From positions 11,657,804 to 11,721,803 of the forward strand of contig CP034986.1 of assembly GCA_004026145.2 (NCBI GenBank): a DNA stretch of 64,000 bases. The letters run 5' to 3'. The notes under the pieces were generated by a model. The model ran no database searches. It was not told where the DNA came from and was given only the letters and a program-made list of their open reading frames with translations. Positions 34,980 through 47,629 of this stretch are shown here, in pieces; within the stretch, counting starts at the first letter, position 1; each line of letters starts with the position of its first letter. The translations under genes were made by a program, and so were the position numbers. The DNA is from Takifugu bimaculatus (taxonomy: Eukaryota > Chordata > Actinopteri > Tetraodontiformes > Tetraodontidae).

Positions 34980-37900
34980 TTTCACGTTTCTGGAAATTCC
35001 GGAAATCCGGGGTGGTTTGCATTTCTGACATTTTCCGCGTGCCGTCAATCTGAAGGGGTAAAAGCCGTCCCCTGCTTACGTGCGCATAACTCATTTTTCA
35101 CCTGTCACTCATCAATAGCACAGGAAGTTCAACAGAACTGAGGCTAAGTGACGTCTGATCCCGTGAGATTAAAATAATTGCTCTCTGAGATTCACACATC
35201 TCTGCTGCATTAACAAGGTGCGACGCCCTCTTTGAAGCGTCTGCGTGACACAACCTGCAGATTCATTAGAGAAGTCGTCCCATCACACACACCTAAATGG
35301 CTTAATTGTCATTTTACGCTCCAGACTCGCTCTGCGTGTCCCTGCCATGTCAGTTGGAGACAAATCTAGGTTGAGTGCACGTGTCTGTGTGGTTTTTCCT
35401 CCTCCATCAAAGGCCCGGAGGTTAAGTAACTCTCGCCTTCGACGTCTTCTTCGACTAAATTGAACACAGAGCTCTGAGGCGTGTGGCTTAATTGCAAATA
35501 AAGAGGTTATTCTCTAAAAAATAGGCCACAAATCCCTCCCAATGTAGCTGATCAGGAGGAAGGAAAGACGTCTGTGGAGCAGTGCAGGTCACAGGTGACA
35601 GAAAGCAGGTGCTAATGTGTGAACGTTGCCCTTTAGCTACATGTTTTTAGGTCACATAAGCCTCAACTGTCAAGAAAATGAGTGTTTGTGTTTGCAGACA
35701 TCGGGGTACAAACCTCAGTTAAGTGGGGGGTTAAATGTCAGGCAGAAGCAAGTCCTTCCATCAGAGGAATCAGCTCCCGTTTCATCAGCAGAGCAGATAA
35801 ACGCGAGCTCTGACAAAGGAGCGGCGCTCTGATGCCACAGCCGCGTCGGTGTCTTGTTTATTTTAGGTGAACAGCGAGCCGGGCCAGAATAATTGGCCAC
35901 TTGGAGGCTCAGGCAGTCACGCAACGCACATTCCATTGTCCAGTGGATTTCTGAAATGGCTGTAAATGTCTGCACAGTGACACATCTCGCCGCCGCCACC
36001 GAGCCGCAGACACTCCCGAAAGAAGCTGTTAGGAGGAAATGGGTCAAGATCAAAGTCACGCATGTCCCAAATCGCAACGGGGATCAAAGAGACGAGGGGT
36101 GAACAGGGAGGAAAACTGATTCATTTTACATTTTAGCCGACACTTCCTGTCCAGATAACCTGAACTGCCTCACGCCAGCGAGTTTCCAGATCGGCTTTGT
36201 TACTGGTGATTGTTGCGCTAACGTAAGTGGACGCAGCAGCACGAAAACGGCCGCGGAGAACATTTTAGGCAGATTTGAAGTCAGGCGGAACACTTTGAGG
36301 ACCGAGCCAGAGCTGCAGTAGGATGGGACAGCGCCCCCTATTGATGACCCACTGTAGCAACTGTACCACAAACATACGGATGGGTTTGTAACACGCTACC
36401 TCTCATACTTTCAGAATCCGGTGAAGACATTTTGGTTCACGGCATCGCTAACTTAATTTTCTTACATCATCAAACGTGACAGCTGTACGTTCAGGAGCGT
36501 TTCTGTGTCGTACACAGGGAGGGTTTGGCAGCGTAGCCAGGCAGCACAAAGCCCAGCAGTCTCGTTTTAGCACGAAAGGCCTTCTGGGTTCAAGTTTTAC
36601 AGCAGCACCAGGAGGACGAAGGAAAGGAGCCGAGTAGCGACGCAGCCTGTCATTAAAGAGGGCTGATTGGACGAGCTTTTGTCTGTCTGACGCCCAAACG
36701 TCAGCCGGAGCTGCACAGAAATTGTTTTAATGACAAGATCTGGCCTTTCCAAATCAGAAACAAATAAAAGACAAAAGTCTTTTTGAAGCACACAATAGGA
36801 GTGGGTGGGAGTCGTGTCACTTCTATCTGCTCCTTTGATGATCTCTGATGCCGCATTATTCTTCTCTTTTCCTCCCTTTCATCTCGCGCCGTCTCAGCCG
36901 TGCAGAAGTTCGCTGCAGCTAACTCCACTCCTGCCCCAGCTGTAAATTATTCATTCCATCCCAGGCAGGGCCGTGTCCTCACCGCTCAGAAATGTACGTC
37001 ATCCGATCACTGGCGCGGGCCCTCGTCGGCCTCGGCCATGCCAGAGCGGAGATCCACCCTCCCTCATTACCAGAGTAATTGTTCAGGCATCTCCTCACCG
37101 CTGGAAAGGCTCTCACGCTGCAGCTCTGCGACCAGAAATGAGTGCCATGTGGGGGGAAGAGGCTGTGCCCGACCACAGCAGAGTATTTGAGGTGGCGCCT
37201 TGACGCCTGGAGCCTGCCGCCATGCCCCCGGGCTGCCAGAACGACCACGATTCAAGTGTTAGATTTTGTCAGATTTAAGAGCTCTCTGCCTCTGAGCCTC
37301 TGCTCTCTGATCCTCGGCTTGATTTATATCAAGGAAATGTTGATGAAATCTCGCTGATGTAAAACAGGATGAATAAATGCTGTGGGAACCAAATATTGTT
37401 TTGGTTGTGGAGCGGCATGTGGTTCATGTGTCCATGTGTTAGGGTGGGGTGGGAAGGGTGGGGGTGGGGGGGCGCTCTGAGCTCTGCAATCAAACTCAAA
37501 TATCTTCCGATGTTTGCGACGGAGGTGATGAAGTGTTTTTATCCGCTCGTCAGTGCGAGCCTGTGAAATCGGCAGTGAATCCCACCTCTCACTGGTTTAA
37601 AGAGTTCCCAAACAATAAAACCATAAAAGAAGTTCATTAGCACGGCAGCGAGCGGCCTCCCTGCTCCGTCAGAGGGGTTTCCAGCCTGGAAAGTGTTGCA
37701 CTTGTGTGAAAGCCGAGCTCGAAATGTCCGAGAAGCAGCAGAACCCTGAGAGATCAACGTGAGGTTAAATAACCGTGTTTTTGTTCTCAGGCTGAGAGTC
37801 GACGCTCCACATTCTTCTACCAAAACCAGCAGCCTGAGTGCATTCAGCACACAAACACTGTTTATTTAGACTCTCGTCCACATCCTGCCATCATCAATCC

Positions 37901-38340
37901 TCATCCGTCAGCCAAACAAATGTTGGCTGCAGCCGAAAAAAAAGTTCCTGATGACTCAGAGGATCGTCGCAACTTCGATTACAGCGAAAACTCTTTCAAA
38001 TCCTCAAACTGGTCCGAGAAAATATAGATTCACGAGCAGCCGAGCAACAGCGCTACAGGTGGAAACAGCCAGAGAGGAGAAGTCTATAAACGACATAAAA
38101 ATCTGCAAATATCTCAGAATCCAGCATCGCCTTAAAACTCAATTTAGTTTAAATTAACGGAGCAACGCCAAGAAAACTGGACCCTTTAACCTCACCATGA
38201 CTAAAGACGTCACAGTTCCTCCGATGTTAGCAAATGGCAATCAGGTTAGCATGGTCCAAATGTAGTCCTCCACTCCCATTTATTTTCAATCATGAAATAA
38301 TAATTTTTAAGGTATTTCGCAACTCGTAACGTTGTCAGCT
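34980..38340. other. Non-coding stretch, no gene seen
   Basis: Unique sequence. The open frames at 35715-36077 (-) and 36900-37203 (+) lack domains. 36930-37130 has some enhancer-like words (GTAAATTATTCATTCC, CATTACCAGAGTAATTG) in a GC-richer setting. A strong G-run cluster lies at 37442-37472. Confidence 0.5.
37442..37472 (+). other. Strong G-quadruplex motif
   Basis: Six G runs of 3-7 separated by single T or AA. It fits the G-quadruplex pattern with several alternative registers. Confidence 0.6.
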
Positions 38341-38344
38341 GCTA

Positions 38345-38560
38345 AATGTTGTCATCCTAAACTATCTGGCGCTCTATAATGGAGGTTATTTCCATTATTA
38401 GACATTGATCCTTTGAAGCTGGAACATGTTGATTTGATTGACATGTCTGACAAACAACACGGTCTCCTGCTGTCACTAGCTAGACACGCCCCTTACTCCT
38501 CCTCCAGCCCCGCCCTCACCTCCAAATAAGGTTACTTATGGTTCTGGAGTCCTGCAAACC
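38345..38560 (+). repeat. Dispersed teleost short repeat, copy B
   Basis: Carries the word order of copy A: ATGTTGTCATCCTAAAC, GATTTGATTGACATG (38431-38445), TAGACACGCCCCTTACTCC, CCCCGCCCTCACCTCCAAAT, AAGGTTACTTATGGTTCTGG. It is in the same orientation and is diverged and truncated relative to A at its downstream end. Confidence 0.7.
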
Positions 38561-38569
38561 AGATTTAGG

Positions 38570-39520
38570 GATTGGGGGGTCAAGATTTGTTGAACTTGGC
38601 CGATGACAAGATTTTATTCTATTAAATAACAAAAACACTGATAAAATACGGGAACCACCACGAACACAGCAGAGCAAAGTGAAGAGTTTAATTTCCCCTG
38701 GGACGCTTCCTTGATCTTCCACTGGACCTCCAGAAGCTGAAGCACCTGGAGGAATCCGCTGGGTTCCGCACGTCGATCCAGTCAGGTCGGGGTGACCTTG
38801 CAGGGAGGAGGAAGCCAATGTCACCACTTCCTGAGAAGGTGGAGGGAGTGTGAGCGGACTCAGCTGCGCAGCGCTCTTCCAGAAGCTGGAACTGGCGTTC
38901 CTGACGAACCGAATGTGTTTCAGTCATCTTTTATTGTTGGCCTCAGTCGCTGCAGCCGTCGCTCAGGAATCATCTTGAATCATCTCCTTTGAGCTCAATC
39001 CAACCTAAAGAAATGAGTCCAAACGTCCAAATTCTTTCACCGAAGCTCATCTGATGCTGATGCCAACCCCCCACCCCCCCCCCCTCGCTGCCTGATACCC
39101 TGATTTGGAGAGGACCAACGTTGGTTTTCACTTAGGGAACGATTTGTCTCGGGCAAACGTGGTGCCGTGCCAAAACGAGGATGAGGGAGGAATCGTGAAG
39201 GAGGGGGCGCCGGGATCAGGAGCTCGCTAAATATAGGCCGCAGAATTTATGAGAGTGTAACGTTCCTCTGAAGTGAGACGTCCGTTTATAATGAGCAACT
39301 TTTCTCATGTGAAAGTCAGAAAAAGTGTCCAAACAGAGACCAAGGATGGGTCCCGCGGAGGGGGGGGGACGCGCTCAGGGAAACAGGAGGTGACTGACAC
39401 GGGGGCATTTAGCCCCGCCCACAGAAAAAATCTGCTCTGTGAAGATCTGATCCAATGTCATATATCCTCTCCTCTCCCGTGGTGTCATCTGGACAGGAGC
39501 TTTCCCAAACATGTCCAAAA
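38570..39520. other. Non-coding stretch
   Basis: Unique, with a C-rich run at 39067-39085 and a G run at 39360-39368. No gene signal. Confidence 0.5.
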
Positions 39521-39521
39521 G

Positions 39522-39589
39522 TCTCTCTCTCTCCCACACACACACACACACACGCACACGCACACACACACACACACCACCACCACCAT
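39522..39589. repeat. Compound (CT)n-(CA)n-(CCA)n microsatellite
   Basis: Six CT units, then CA repeats with two CG interruptions (39535-39578), then four CCA units. It generates spurious Cys/Val-rich frames on both strands. Confidence 0.95.
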
Positions 39590-40375
39590 GGCATGCAACA
39601 TTAACCGTTAACGAGGGCAGAGAGTAACCTTTAAGAACCAGGAGGCGACTCCCAGAATGAAACCCACTTTCTCTACAAGTCTATCAGTGGCGTCAACAGA
39701 TGCGACGGTGTGCACGTGCATGCGTGCGTGTGTGTGAGGGACGTCCTTCACACCCGGGAGGTGTCGGGTGAAAGCGGCACCTCGACTCTCGTTAATTTAA
39801 TTTGGACAAAGTGAAGCAGAAGGTTGGATCCCCAGCAGGTTGCTGCTTTGGGGCAGACGCCTCGTTTCAGGTGAGGAAGACGAGGGTCAGAGCCCAAACA
39901 CCTGGACTCAGGGATGAAGCTGTGTCATTCCCTCCGCATTTGTGTGGTATTCTGAAGATTTTTTGGTCTACTGGATTTCTGTTACGTGTAACAATGGTTC
40001 ACCTAATCGCTGGGCTTAATTATCGCTGACAGCTTCCCCTCCACGACGAACAGGTGATGGGAGAAAGGTGAAAGGTCGCAGCGGCCTCCGGTTCCTCCGT
40101 GTTGCAGGAGGGAGAACCTGGATTTTTCTGCAACCGTGACTGAAGTGTCTTCTTCGGTCCTTAAAACACAAAGCGTGATCAAGGTGTACCCCTGGGTGCA
40201 CCCCACCCCCTTGGCAGAGGGTCGCCCACAGCGTCAGCGTGGCGCCCTGGCTTACGGGAACGGGGACGCTGGAGTGGAACACGTGGAACAGGAGTGTGTC
40301 GGGAAATATTTGCTTTGAATCATCAGGACGGATTTCATTTAAGGAGCTCTTTGATGGAGGAGCGCGCTCTGTCCT
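39590..40375. other. Non-coding stretch
   Basis: GT-rich words near 39710-39740 and GC-balanced unique sequence. No gene is seen. Confidence 0.5.
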
Positions 40376-40380
40376 CGCCT

Positions 40381-40410
40381 GTGATGTGGCTCAGCTGAGA
40401 GCCACATCAC
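40381..40410. repeat. Perfect 12-bp inverted repeat (hairpin)
   Basis: GTGATGTGGCTC, a six-base loop AGCTGA, then the exact complement GAGCCACATCAC. It ends five bases before the TG tract. The stem is too short for a microRNA precursor. It could extrude as a cruciform next to the Z-DNA-prone TG tract. Confidence 0.85.
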
Positions 40411-40414
40411 CAAG

Positions 40415-40415
<1 letters not shown>

Positions 40416-40459
<44 letters not shown>

Positions 40460-40471
40460 AGAGAGAGAGAG
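40416..40471. repeat. (TG)n-(GA)n microsatellite
   Basis: 21.5 uninterrupted TG units (40416-40458) followed by about six GA units. The longest pure dinucleotide TG tract in the window. Confidence 0.95.
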
Positions 40472-40479
40472 TGTGTGCT

Positions 40480-43400
40480 GTGGACGGACGATAGCACAGG
40501 GATGCCAGCTGATGCAGACGTCAGCGTACGTTTGTTTATACGTTTATTAGCATAAATTCACACATTGTTCTTCGGCATTTGTGCCGCAGCTGTTCTTCAT
40601 CTCTGGACTGGATTTGGCTTCAAACACTCAGGCTTTGCTCAGCAGATGTGGATTTCACCCATTTTAACCCAGTACAAACCTAAACGAGTCTCTTCATTCC
40701 GAAATATTTGAATGGCGTAGGCTAGCTTAGCCTAGCCTCGCCTAGTGGCCAACAGTCGTACATATGATGACCTTTGACCTCTGCAGCATGACCCGCCAGG
40801 TCAAAGGGGTTTTAAGTCAGGTAATCGCCACCAAGACGTGATACAAATGCTTCTATAATCAATCAGCAGAGCTGTGCTATGACATTAGAAACAGGCCCAA
40901 GCTTATATATAGCTTAATCATGCTAATCGCATTGCTTCTAAATAACTGGAGTTGGAAATGTTTGCCGCTGAAGGTGACTTTTGTCACATTTAATATCATC
41001 TTGCATGTTTATCAGATACAGATGAAACCTTGAACGTTCTACAAAGTGGATTTGATCAGAAGGGTAAAGGCTTGAGCCTCAGCTGCGGCGTATAATTGCG
41101 TTAGCGGCCTTGTGTACCTGAATCTGATTTCACGCTCTGTGAGCCGATGATTTCCCGCACTTCACACGCTTCCACGTGTCTGAGTCCTGCGTTTGTCTCG
41201 CGCGCCTTTTTTCTCCGGATTTATTGCTCAGCGGGGCTGTTAGCGGAGTCGACAGCCCACTGATCTCCCATCAAACCCAGCGGCGCTGCAGGTACGGCGT
41301 TTAGAGGCTCCGCTTTGAGACTACCTGTCATCACGCATCAGGAGATTACGGCGCTTTGCTCTCTCTCTGCAAACACACGGCAGCTCGTACGCCATCTGTA
41401 AACGTTACATCAATGAGGAACACGTCTCTACACGGAGACGCGGATAACGTTTCAAAGGCGGAGGCAGCGTCACGTCATCAGGCGGCTGGCCTCGCCTCCA
41501 ACGCTCAGATAATACCAGATGCCGGCGCCATATGGGAGGCTAAATTTATCATCTGTTTCCCTTTTTTAAGAGCAACAGCATCTTCAACTTCAGGCTGCAG
41601 CGTCACATCATCAATTAAGGCCCCTGACACGCGAGAGGAGAGAGGTGGTGATTACGTCTCAAATTAAAGGACGCATAAAAACGCGCCGCTGTCACATGTG
41701 CAACACGCTAAAGGCCGTAAACGCGCTAAAGGCTGACGCGTGAATCCTTTAAAAATCCTGCATTTTTCATATCCGTGGCTGAAGGCGAAGCGAGAAGTAC
41801 AAGGCGTTTATTGTATGCAACGTGTTAATGTGTTCCGACCCAGAGTAGGAGAAACGTAAATGATCATTCCTGCGATAATCCGCAGTGACCCGTGAGGGCA
41901 CAACATCGTCCCCTCGAGCCACTTTTAGTGCGCTCTGGTGTCTCTCTGCTCGTTGCACCGAGGTGACATCTGCAAACAACGTAAATCTGATTTAGAGGGT
42001 TTCTGCACGCCGAATAAGCAAACACATGAGCGCAGCATCACCTCGCATCAGCCCAGGGAGGATGAGGAGGAAGGTGGGTCCTACCGGGAGCCCAAAATCA
42101 GCCCTTTCCTCTCAGTCGGTCCTGTGAGACCTGCAGAGTCTTGGTTATTAAATCTAAAACTGTTGTTTTTATCAGGCTTTTATTAAGTTCCTGCAAATCT
42201 AGGTGGGGATGTTTTTCATTAGCATAAGGATTAGCTTTAGCATTGTCTTAATTTTTTCTCCTTCCCTCTGATTCCCTCCCCTCTGGAAGTTTTTTGTGCT
42301 TAATCTGAGCAAGCTAAGAGGCAAACTGAATGTTGGTGAGTCGACAGACCTCCTCTCTCTTCTGCGACCAAGAAAAGAAGCAAATGTTTTCTCTCCGGGA
42401 GCTGAAGCTGACATTGTTACGTGGAAACGAGCAGATTTGATCTTATTTTCTTTGAAATCGGGAACGTGTCGACGGGCTGCAGAGGCGGCCAAGCTAAACC
42501 TGCGTCTTGTTGCTCTGAAGATTAAATCAACAGCGAAGCAGATCGGAACAGTCGGAAACTTCTTTGTTTTGACCACAAAAAGATCCGAATCGCTTCTGCT
42601 CCAACGTGGAGGCGCGACTAAATGATGACGCTGATGAGTGCGTACAGCCTCGCCGCTGTTGCGGCTTGTTGCGGCCAGTCCTGACGCTGCTGAATAAATG
42701 CCATTTTAATGCCGCTCGCTGTTCTTTTTAATCACCGCCTCCTTGCTGTTGTGAATATCTGCGTGCCACGTCTGCGTTTTAAAGCGGGACTTGAACCAAA
42801 TTTGAGCGGACTGGGTGCCAGGAAGGAGACAGAGTTAGGCAGCGGGGAGAACATGTAAAAAGGCCAGACGCGTTTCTCTCACCAGACGGTGACGGGGTCG
42901 GACAATCGGTGCACGCCGGAGCAGCCAGCAAATGTGAAATGAGAGGGTTTTGCATAATGGCGGCGGTGGCGGGAGCGGCTGCAGCGTGGAGAGACGGGCT
43001 GGTGACAGGGAGGTCAGCGGCTGGGAATGGGAAAAAAGTCACCGCCGCTTCCTCAACACTTGAGCAACCGCAGCCAATCGTAAATATAAATATGTAAACA
43101 GAGGACAGAAACGAGCCCCGGTCGTGTCAGAAAAAGGGACTGGATGTGTGAAAATGAGTCAGTGGCTGCAGCCTGTCAACACCAGCGGAACGTCTCGCCG
43201 CCCTCCCGATGGGGTACGGTGGCATTCCCACCAAAACAACAAACTGGGAACTCTTCTGGGTCAGACTCCGCTGAAATAACAACCCCGCCAACCTCCACAA
43301 GCCTTTGTTTCTGGCCTGCTAGCTTTAGGCCAACATTTGACAGCCTCAGCAGCATTAGCAGCATTAGCAATACCACTCTGAGCATCTTGGCCACACCAAC

Positions 43401-43840
43401 CCGAATACACGTTTCACACAAACCTTGATAAAAAACATGTTTACATCAAGATTTCTAGTGAGGGGAAGACGCTAGCCTCTCTGAAGCCTCTCTGAAGGTC
43501 CTGGGTGGATAAATATGCCGCGTAGCATAAAATTAAGTCAGCAAGTCATTTTGTTATAAATTTGGTCTGCTCTTGTACTCTGCAGGGCTGATGGGAAATG
43601 TAGTTTTTGGATATTTAAACGCCTCCGCCGGTGTATGAGATGATGCGACTATATTTGAGGGGTTCAGTAGCAGGTTGCTGTTGCATGGCGCTGCTCGAGT
43701 TGTTGCTTCAGTTGACTCAGTGTTTCATCGGTTAAAACTATTTTTAGCTCGACATCTGAAACATCTACAGAGTCTAAATGTGGGAAAAGCCTGTCCTCCT
43801 TCCTCTCTGGGTGTCTGATGTTTCCCAGCAATCCCTGCTC
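40480..43840. other. Non-coding stretch, no gene seen
   Basis: AT-rich at 40840-41060, then CpG-containing unique sequence (41100-42100). Open frames of 103-125 codons near 41356 and 42199-42625 have no domain. TAGGCTA-GCT-TAGCCTA (40718-40734) is a small stem-loop amid GCTAGC-type words. 42680-42740 is enhancer-like in texture. Confidence 0.5.
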
Positions 43841-43845
43841 TAGTC

Positions 43846-43847
<2 letters not shown>

Positions 43848-43880
<33 letters not shown>
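43848..43880. repeat. (GT)n microsatellite
   Basis: About 16 uninterrupted GT dinucleotides. Confidence 0.95.
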
Positions 43881-43883
<3 letters not shown>

Positions 43884-43889
43884 GACTGT

Positions 43890-45100
43890 GGGAGGACTTC
43901 CTCTGTGGATCCTCTCTGTTTTCTTTTCAAAGAATGACATTCCAAAGCTGTTTCACTTTTCAGACAGGAAGTGGAGACTGTCCAAAAATGATTAAATCCA
44001 GGAACGGCAACACAACAGCGCGAGAGTTCGGAGTGTTGACACTACGTCAAACACTTGGGATGTATTGTTTAATAAATCTGAGAGAGTGGCAGAGAGGTCT
44101 GGGAGAGAAGATCATAGTGAGAAATTTGGATTTTTGTGTATTTTGGGCCACATTTATCCCACACAGCAGGTCCAAACTCCACCCTCTGTTGGTTAAATAA
44201 AAGCTATTTTGGTTTTAACCATCATCCCTGGTGGGTGATTTGGTTCCGACTTTAAAAATGAGCTCTTGTTACGGGGCTGGAAAAGCTTCAGGTGATGATG
44301 GGAGAAAAGCCCAACTTTTCTGTCACATTCGCTCTTGATTTTCCTGCCCTGCCAGATTTCACAGCACGGCGACTCTTCCTGCCAACACTCTGTCCAAACA
44401 CAACATTGACGTTGGATTGCTTTGATAAAGTTCCCTTAAAAGCACCTTCACGGGTGTGGCGCCGGTTGATGGAGCGCTTCCCACACAAACCTGCAGTATC
44501 GAACCTGAAGCTGCAGAACCAGAATCGTGGCTCAAAGCTGTTGTCCTCACGTTTAACTCTATAATCACGTGACCGCTATGACATCAGAGGTGCGTATGTG
44601 ACACTCGGGTGTGTGTGTGTTTGTGCTCATGGGCTATTCATCCCATATTCCCTGCAAAAATCACATGGAAAACGACTTCAATCGGGAGAATAAAGATGCT
44701 TTTCCCGAGATTTGCCCATGCTAAGCTAGCCATGCTAATGAAGCATTCAGCCTCAAATTCGAGCTCAGTGCCGTCTCGCATGGACGTGAGGGACAGTGAC
44801 ATCACTACGTCCCCAAAAAGAGAAATGCATGTGATTGAGCTAAGCTAACTGGTTAGCCAGCACTGGTCTCAGAAGTCTAAACTACAACAAATCTATAGGC
44901 GCCAAGGTTTTTCCTCCGCTGCAGCTCAATTAACCTCTTTGGCAGCGAGCTTATGCAAACTGTATGTGTGGGCCTGCGTGTGGAGCGAACACGCATAAAC
45001 AAACACATTTGTGGGTAAAAGTTGGCAAATCCTGGACGCATTTCCATTTATGCATTAGCCGATGAGACCTGCTCTGACCATCCCCACGCAGGAGTCGCAT
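43890..45100. other. Non-coding stretch
   Basis: Unique sequence with a short GT tract at 44609-44628 and GCTAAGCTAGC words at 44720-44745. No gene is seen. Confidence 0.5.
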
Positions 45101-45351
45101 GAGCTTTAATTTAAAAAAGAAAAAAAAAAAGAAAAAACCCACCCAACAAAGGTCAGAGCTCAACGTACACAGGCGAACGCGCAGATTCCCGTTTCTCAGC
45201 GTTCGAACCAGAGGTGAAGCTCAGAAAACCATCAACGCATCACGACATCGTTATGAGCTCGCAGCTCACCCACGTCGGTGTCAGTTTTACGAGGCTACGC
45301 CGGATTGACGGCGCAGAGATACGCCAGCGTTTATTTTTAGAGAAAACACTG

Positions 45352-45384
45352 CTCTCTCTCTCTCTCTCGCTCTCTCTCTCTCTC

Positions 45385-45421
<37 letters not shown>
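45352..45421. repeat. (CT)n microsatellite, 70 bp
   Basis: Pure pyrimidine CT tract with two single-base interruptions. A mirror-symmetric polypurine/polypyrimidine tract of this length can form triplex (H-) DNA. It yields Leu-Ser and Arg-Glu dipeptide frames that are not genes. Confidence 0.95.
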
Positions 45422-45425
<4 letters not shown>

Positions 45426-45746
45426 AGTATTTTTGCCTGAAAAATACATGACCGGTGGAGGGCTTGAAGATGTGGCGCTCATGCATTGTTAACGAGGCTC
45501 CATAACCCTTCTCATGACTCCAGGTCGGGATAAGTGCAACCTATCCGTGTTTTCAGAAGTTACACCGAAACAGTCTCACGTTGTTGAATTATTGACCAGC
45601 CGACAGATGTCGGCCAATGATCGCCGCCGCGGCTCCTCCTGATAAACAAAACAGGCCGCCGTTGTGTCTCATTTGTCTTCTCCTGCGAGCTTGAGAACCT
45701 CGTTGCTGTAAACTCCCGACAAAATTTAAAGAAAAAAACCTTCATT

Positions 45747-45783
45747 CTCCCGATGTTCTCCTGATGTTCTCCCGATGTTCTCC
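45747..45783 (+). repeat. 11-bp tandem repeat, about 3 copies
   Basis: TCTCCCGATGT, TCTCCTGATGT, TCTCCCGATGT, then TCTCCGG. A short local duplication. Confidence 0.85.
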
Positions 45784-47414
45784 GGACATTTCTGCTGTTG
45801 TGGGTTTCCGATCTCTGACACCTAAAACTGAGGCTAAAACAGTGCTCGCACCACTGCTTCCTCCTCCATCGTGGCTGTTTCAGCCTCAGCCCCGAACAGA
45901 CGGCAACAGTCGGATCAAACGTAGCTAAAACCGATCGCCTGATGCAGCTTCTGGGCGGCGTGGCCGTCGGGTCCCGTGGATTTCCTCACGCTGTTGCCTG
46001 CTGAACGTGGACGGCAGCTCCAGCTGTCAGCACTTCAGGCCTCACGGTGTGAAATTAGCGTCACATTCTGATTCATTAAACCCGACTCCGGCCCGTTTGA
46101 GGTAAAAGCAGCTCGTTAGAGCGGGGACGACTAATATGGCAGCGTGTGTCACAGGTCGGGGGAGTTTGGAAATGAAGACTCCTCCTGCCGGTGGATCCAG
46201 TGAGCTGAGCCGGGCTGTCTGGACGCTGAGGTGATTTATTCAACTCCCCCACTTCTGAACCGTCTCCTCACAACAGAGTGAATGGGAGTGGGGGGGGGGA
46301 GGCAAATGAGGTAGTTATGATGAACCGTCACTCAGACGCCGACAGCAGCTTTCTCACACACTCGTGCTGGCGTGGAGTCCAATTGATAACAGGACTCCAT
46401 CAATGTCGAGGGGCCCGTTTAAAGGCACTCTCGGCGCTGTCGGATAAATCACATCAAACATCACTAACAGATACCCCCTCGTCCCTCCTTTTGTCGGTAA
46501 TTGTGGTGTTCCTGTCCTCCCGTGGACGTCCAATCCCTCGACCCCTCAGCCAATTGGCTCTGACAGGGAGGAAAGCAGCTCCTGTCAAAAGCGTTCTGGG
46601 GGTGGGGGGGGTATTTAAGAGGCATACCGGATAACTGATATCCATCACCTCTGTGCGAGCGGACATCATTTCTCAAGCAACGCTTGATCAAGACGTCTCC
46701 CCTGCACTTCTTCACCGGCTGGAAGTGAAGTTATTACTCGGCCACTCGATGCTTCTTGGCTGAGAGGGGATGTGACAGGTAGAGAGGCGCAGATACGCCC
46801 GAGGAACATGAATAAGTCAGGCGGAGGAGGGGGATTAAATATTCATTCTACCGATATCGCTCTTTGTCACATCCTCTTTAACAACAATGAGCACGGGCGG
46901 AGGAGGCGGAGGTCCTCCAACTGGCGCTGGCTACACATGTCATACGCCATCAAGTCACCGCCGGATATTTAACCTGAGGCCACGGGGGGGATCCTGCAGC
47001 TAACGCGTTAGTTTTAACCCGGCGGGCCAGATGAAGATGGGCGGGGCCAGCACAGGGGGCGGGGCCAGAGCAGAGGCAACTCCCGAGCGAGCCTGAGCGA
47101 CTGGATTTCCCCGACTGTTGATGGGTGATCTGGACATTAGGAACATGTGACGGCGGTGGGGAAGTTTCTGTGTTTCCCAAAAACGCCAGAACTGATCCAA
47201 AGTTTCTCCAAGTCAAAGTTGACTTGCTGATTGGACGACACAGACCGGGAACATTACCCCACCAGATGTCTCAACACAAGGCGCAGTGAAACCATGGCAA
47301 CCTCATGATCGGACCGTTGCCAGTCTGGTATTTGGTTGGTATCTGCAGAGCTGTCACGTTCCAAAGTTATCCCCAAGAGTTTGTTCGCAGATTAGGACTT
47401 TAATTGCCGCATCA

Positions 47415-47443
47415 GAAAAAGAAAAAGAAAAAGAAAAAAAAAG
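47415..47443. repeat. (AAAAAG)n microsatellite
   Basis: Four to five units of a pure purine hexamer. Confidence 0.9.
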
Positions 47444-47608
47444 AATTTGTGGTAAATTGTCCGGTTTATCACATTTGTCCATAAAGTTGTCTGATTTGTT
47501 TCTCTCTGGTGTCACGAAGAAGAACGTTTTTCTCCATTTCAGATTTTTTTCCCTTTGAAAACACAAATCCTGTCTTTTACTGTTGCAGGTTTCCGAGAAC
47601 TCTGCCGA

Positions 47609-47629
47609 ACACACACACACACACACAAA
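47609..47629. repeat. (CA)n microsatellite
   Basis: About ten CA dinucleotides followed by an A run. Confidence 0.9.

Noticed and set aside
40381..40410. MicroRNA hairpin
   Set aside because: The stem is only 12 bp and does not extend. A precursor needs roughly 30 paired bases.
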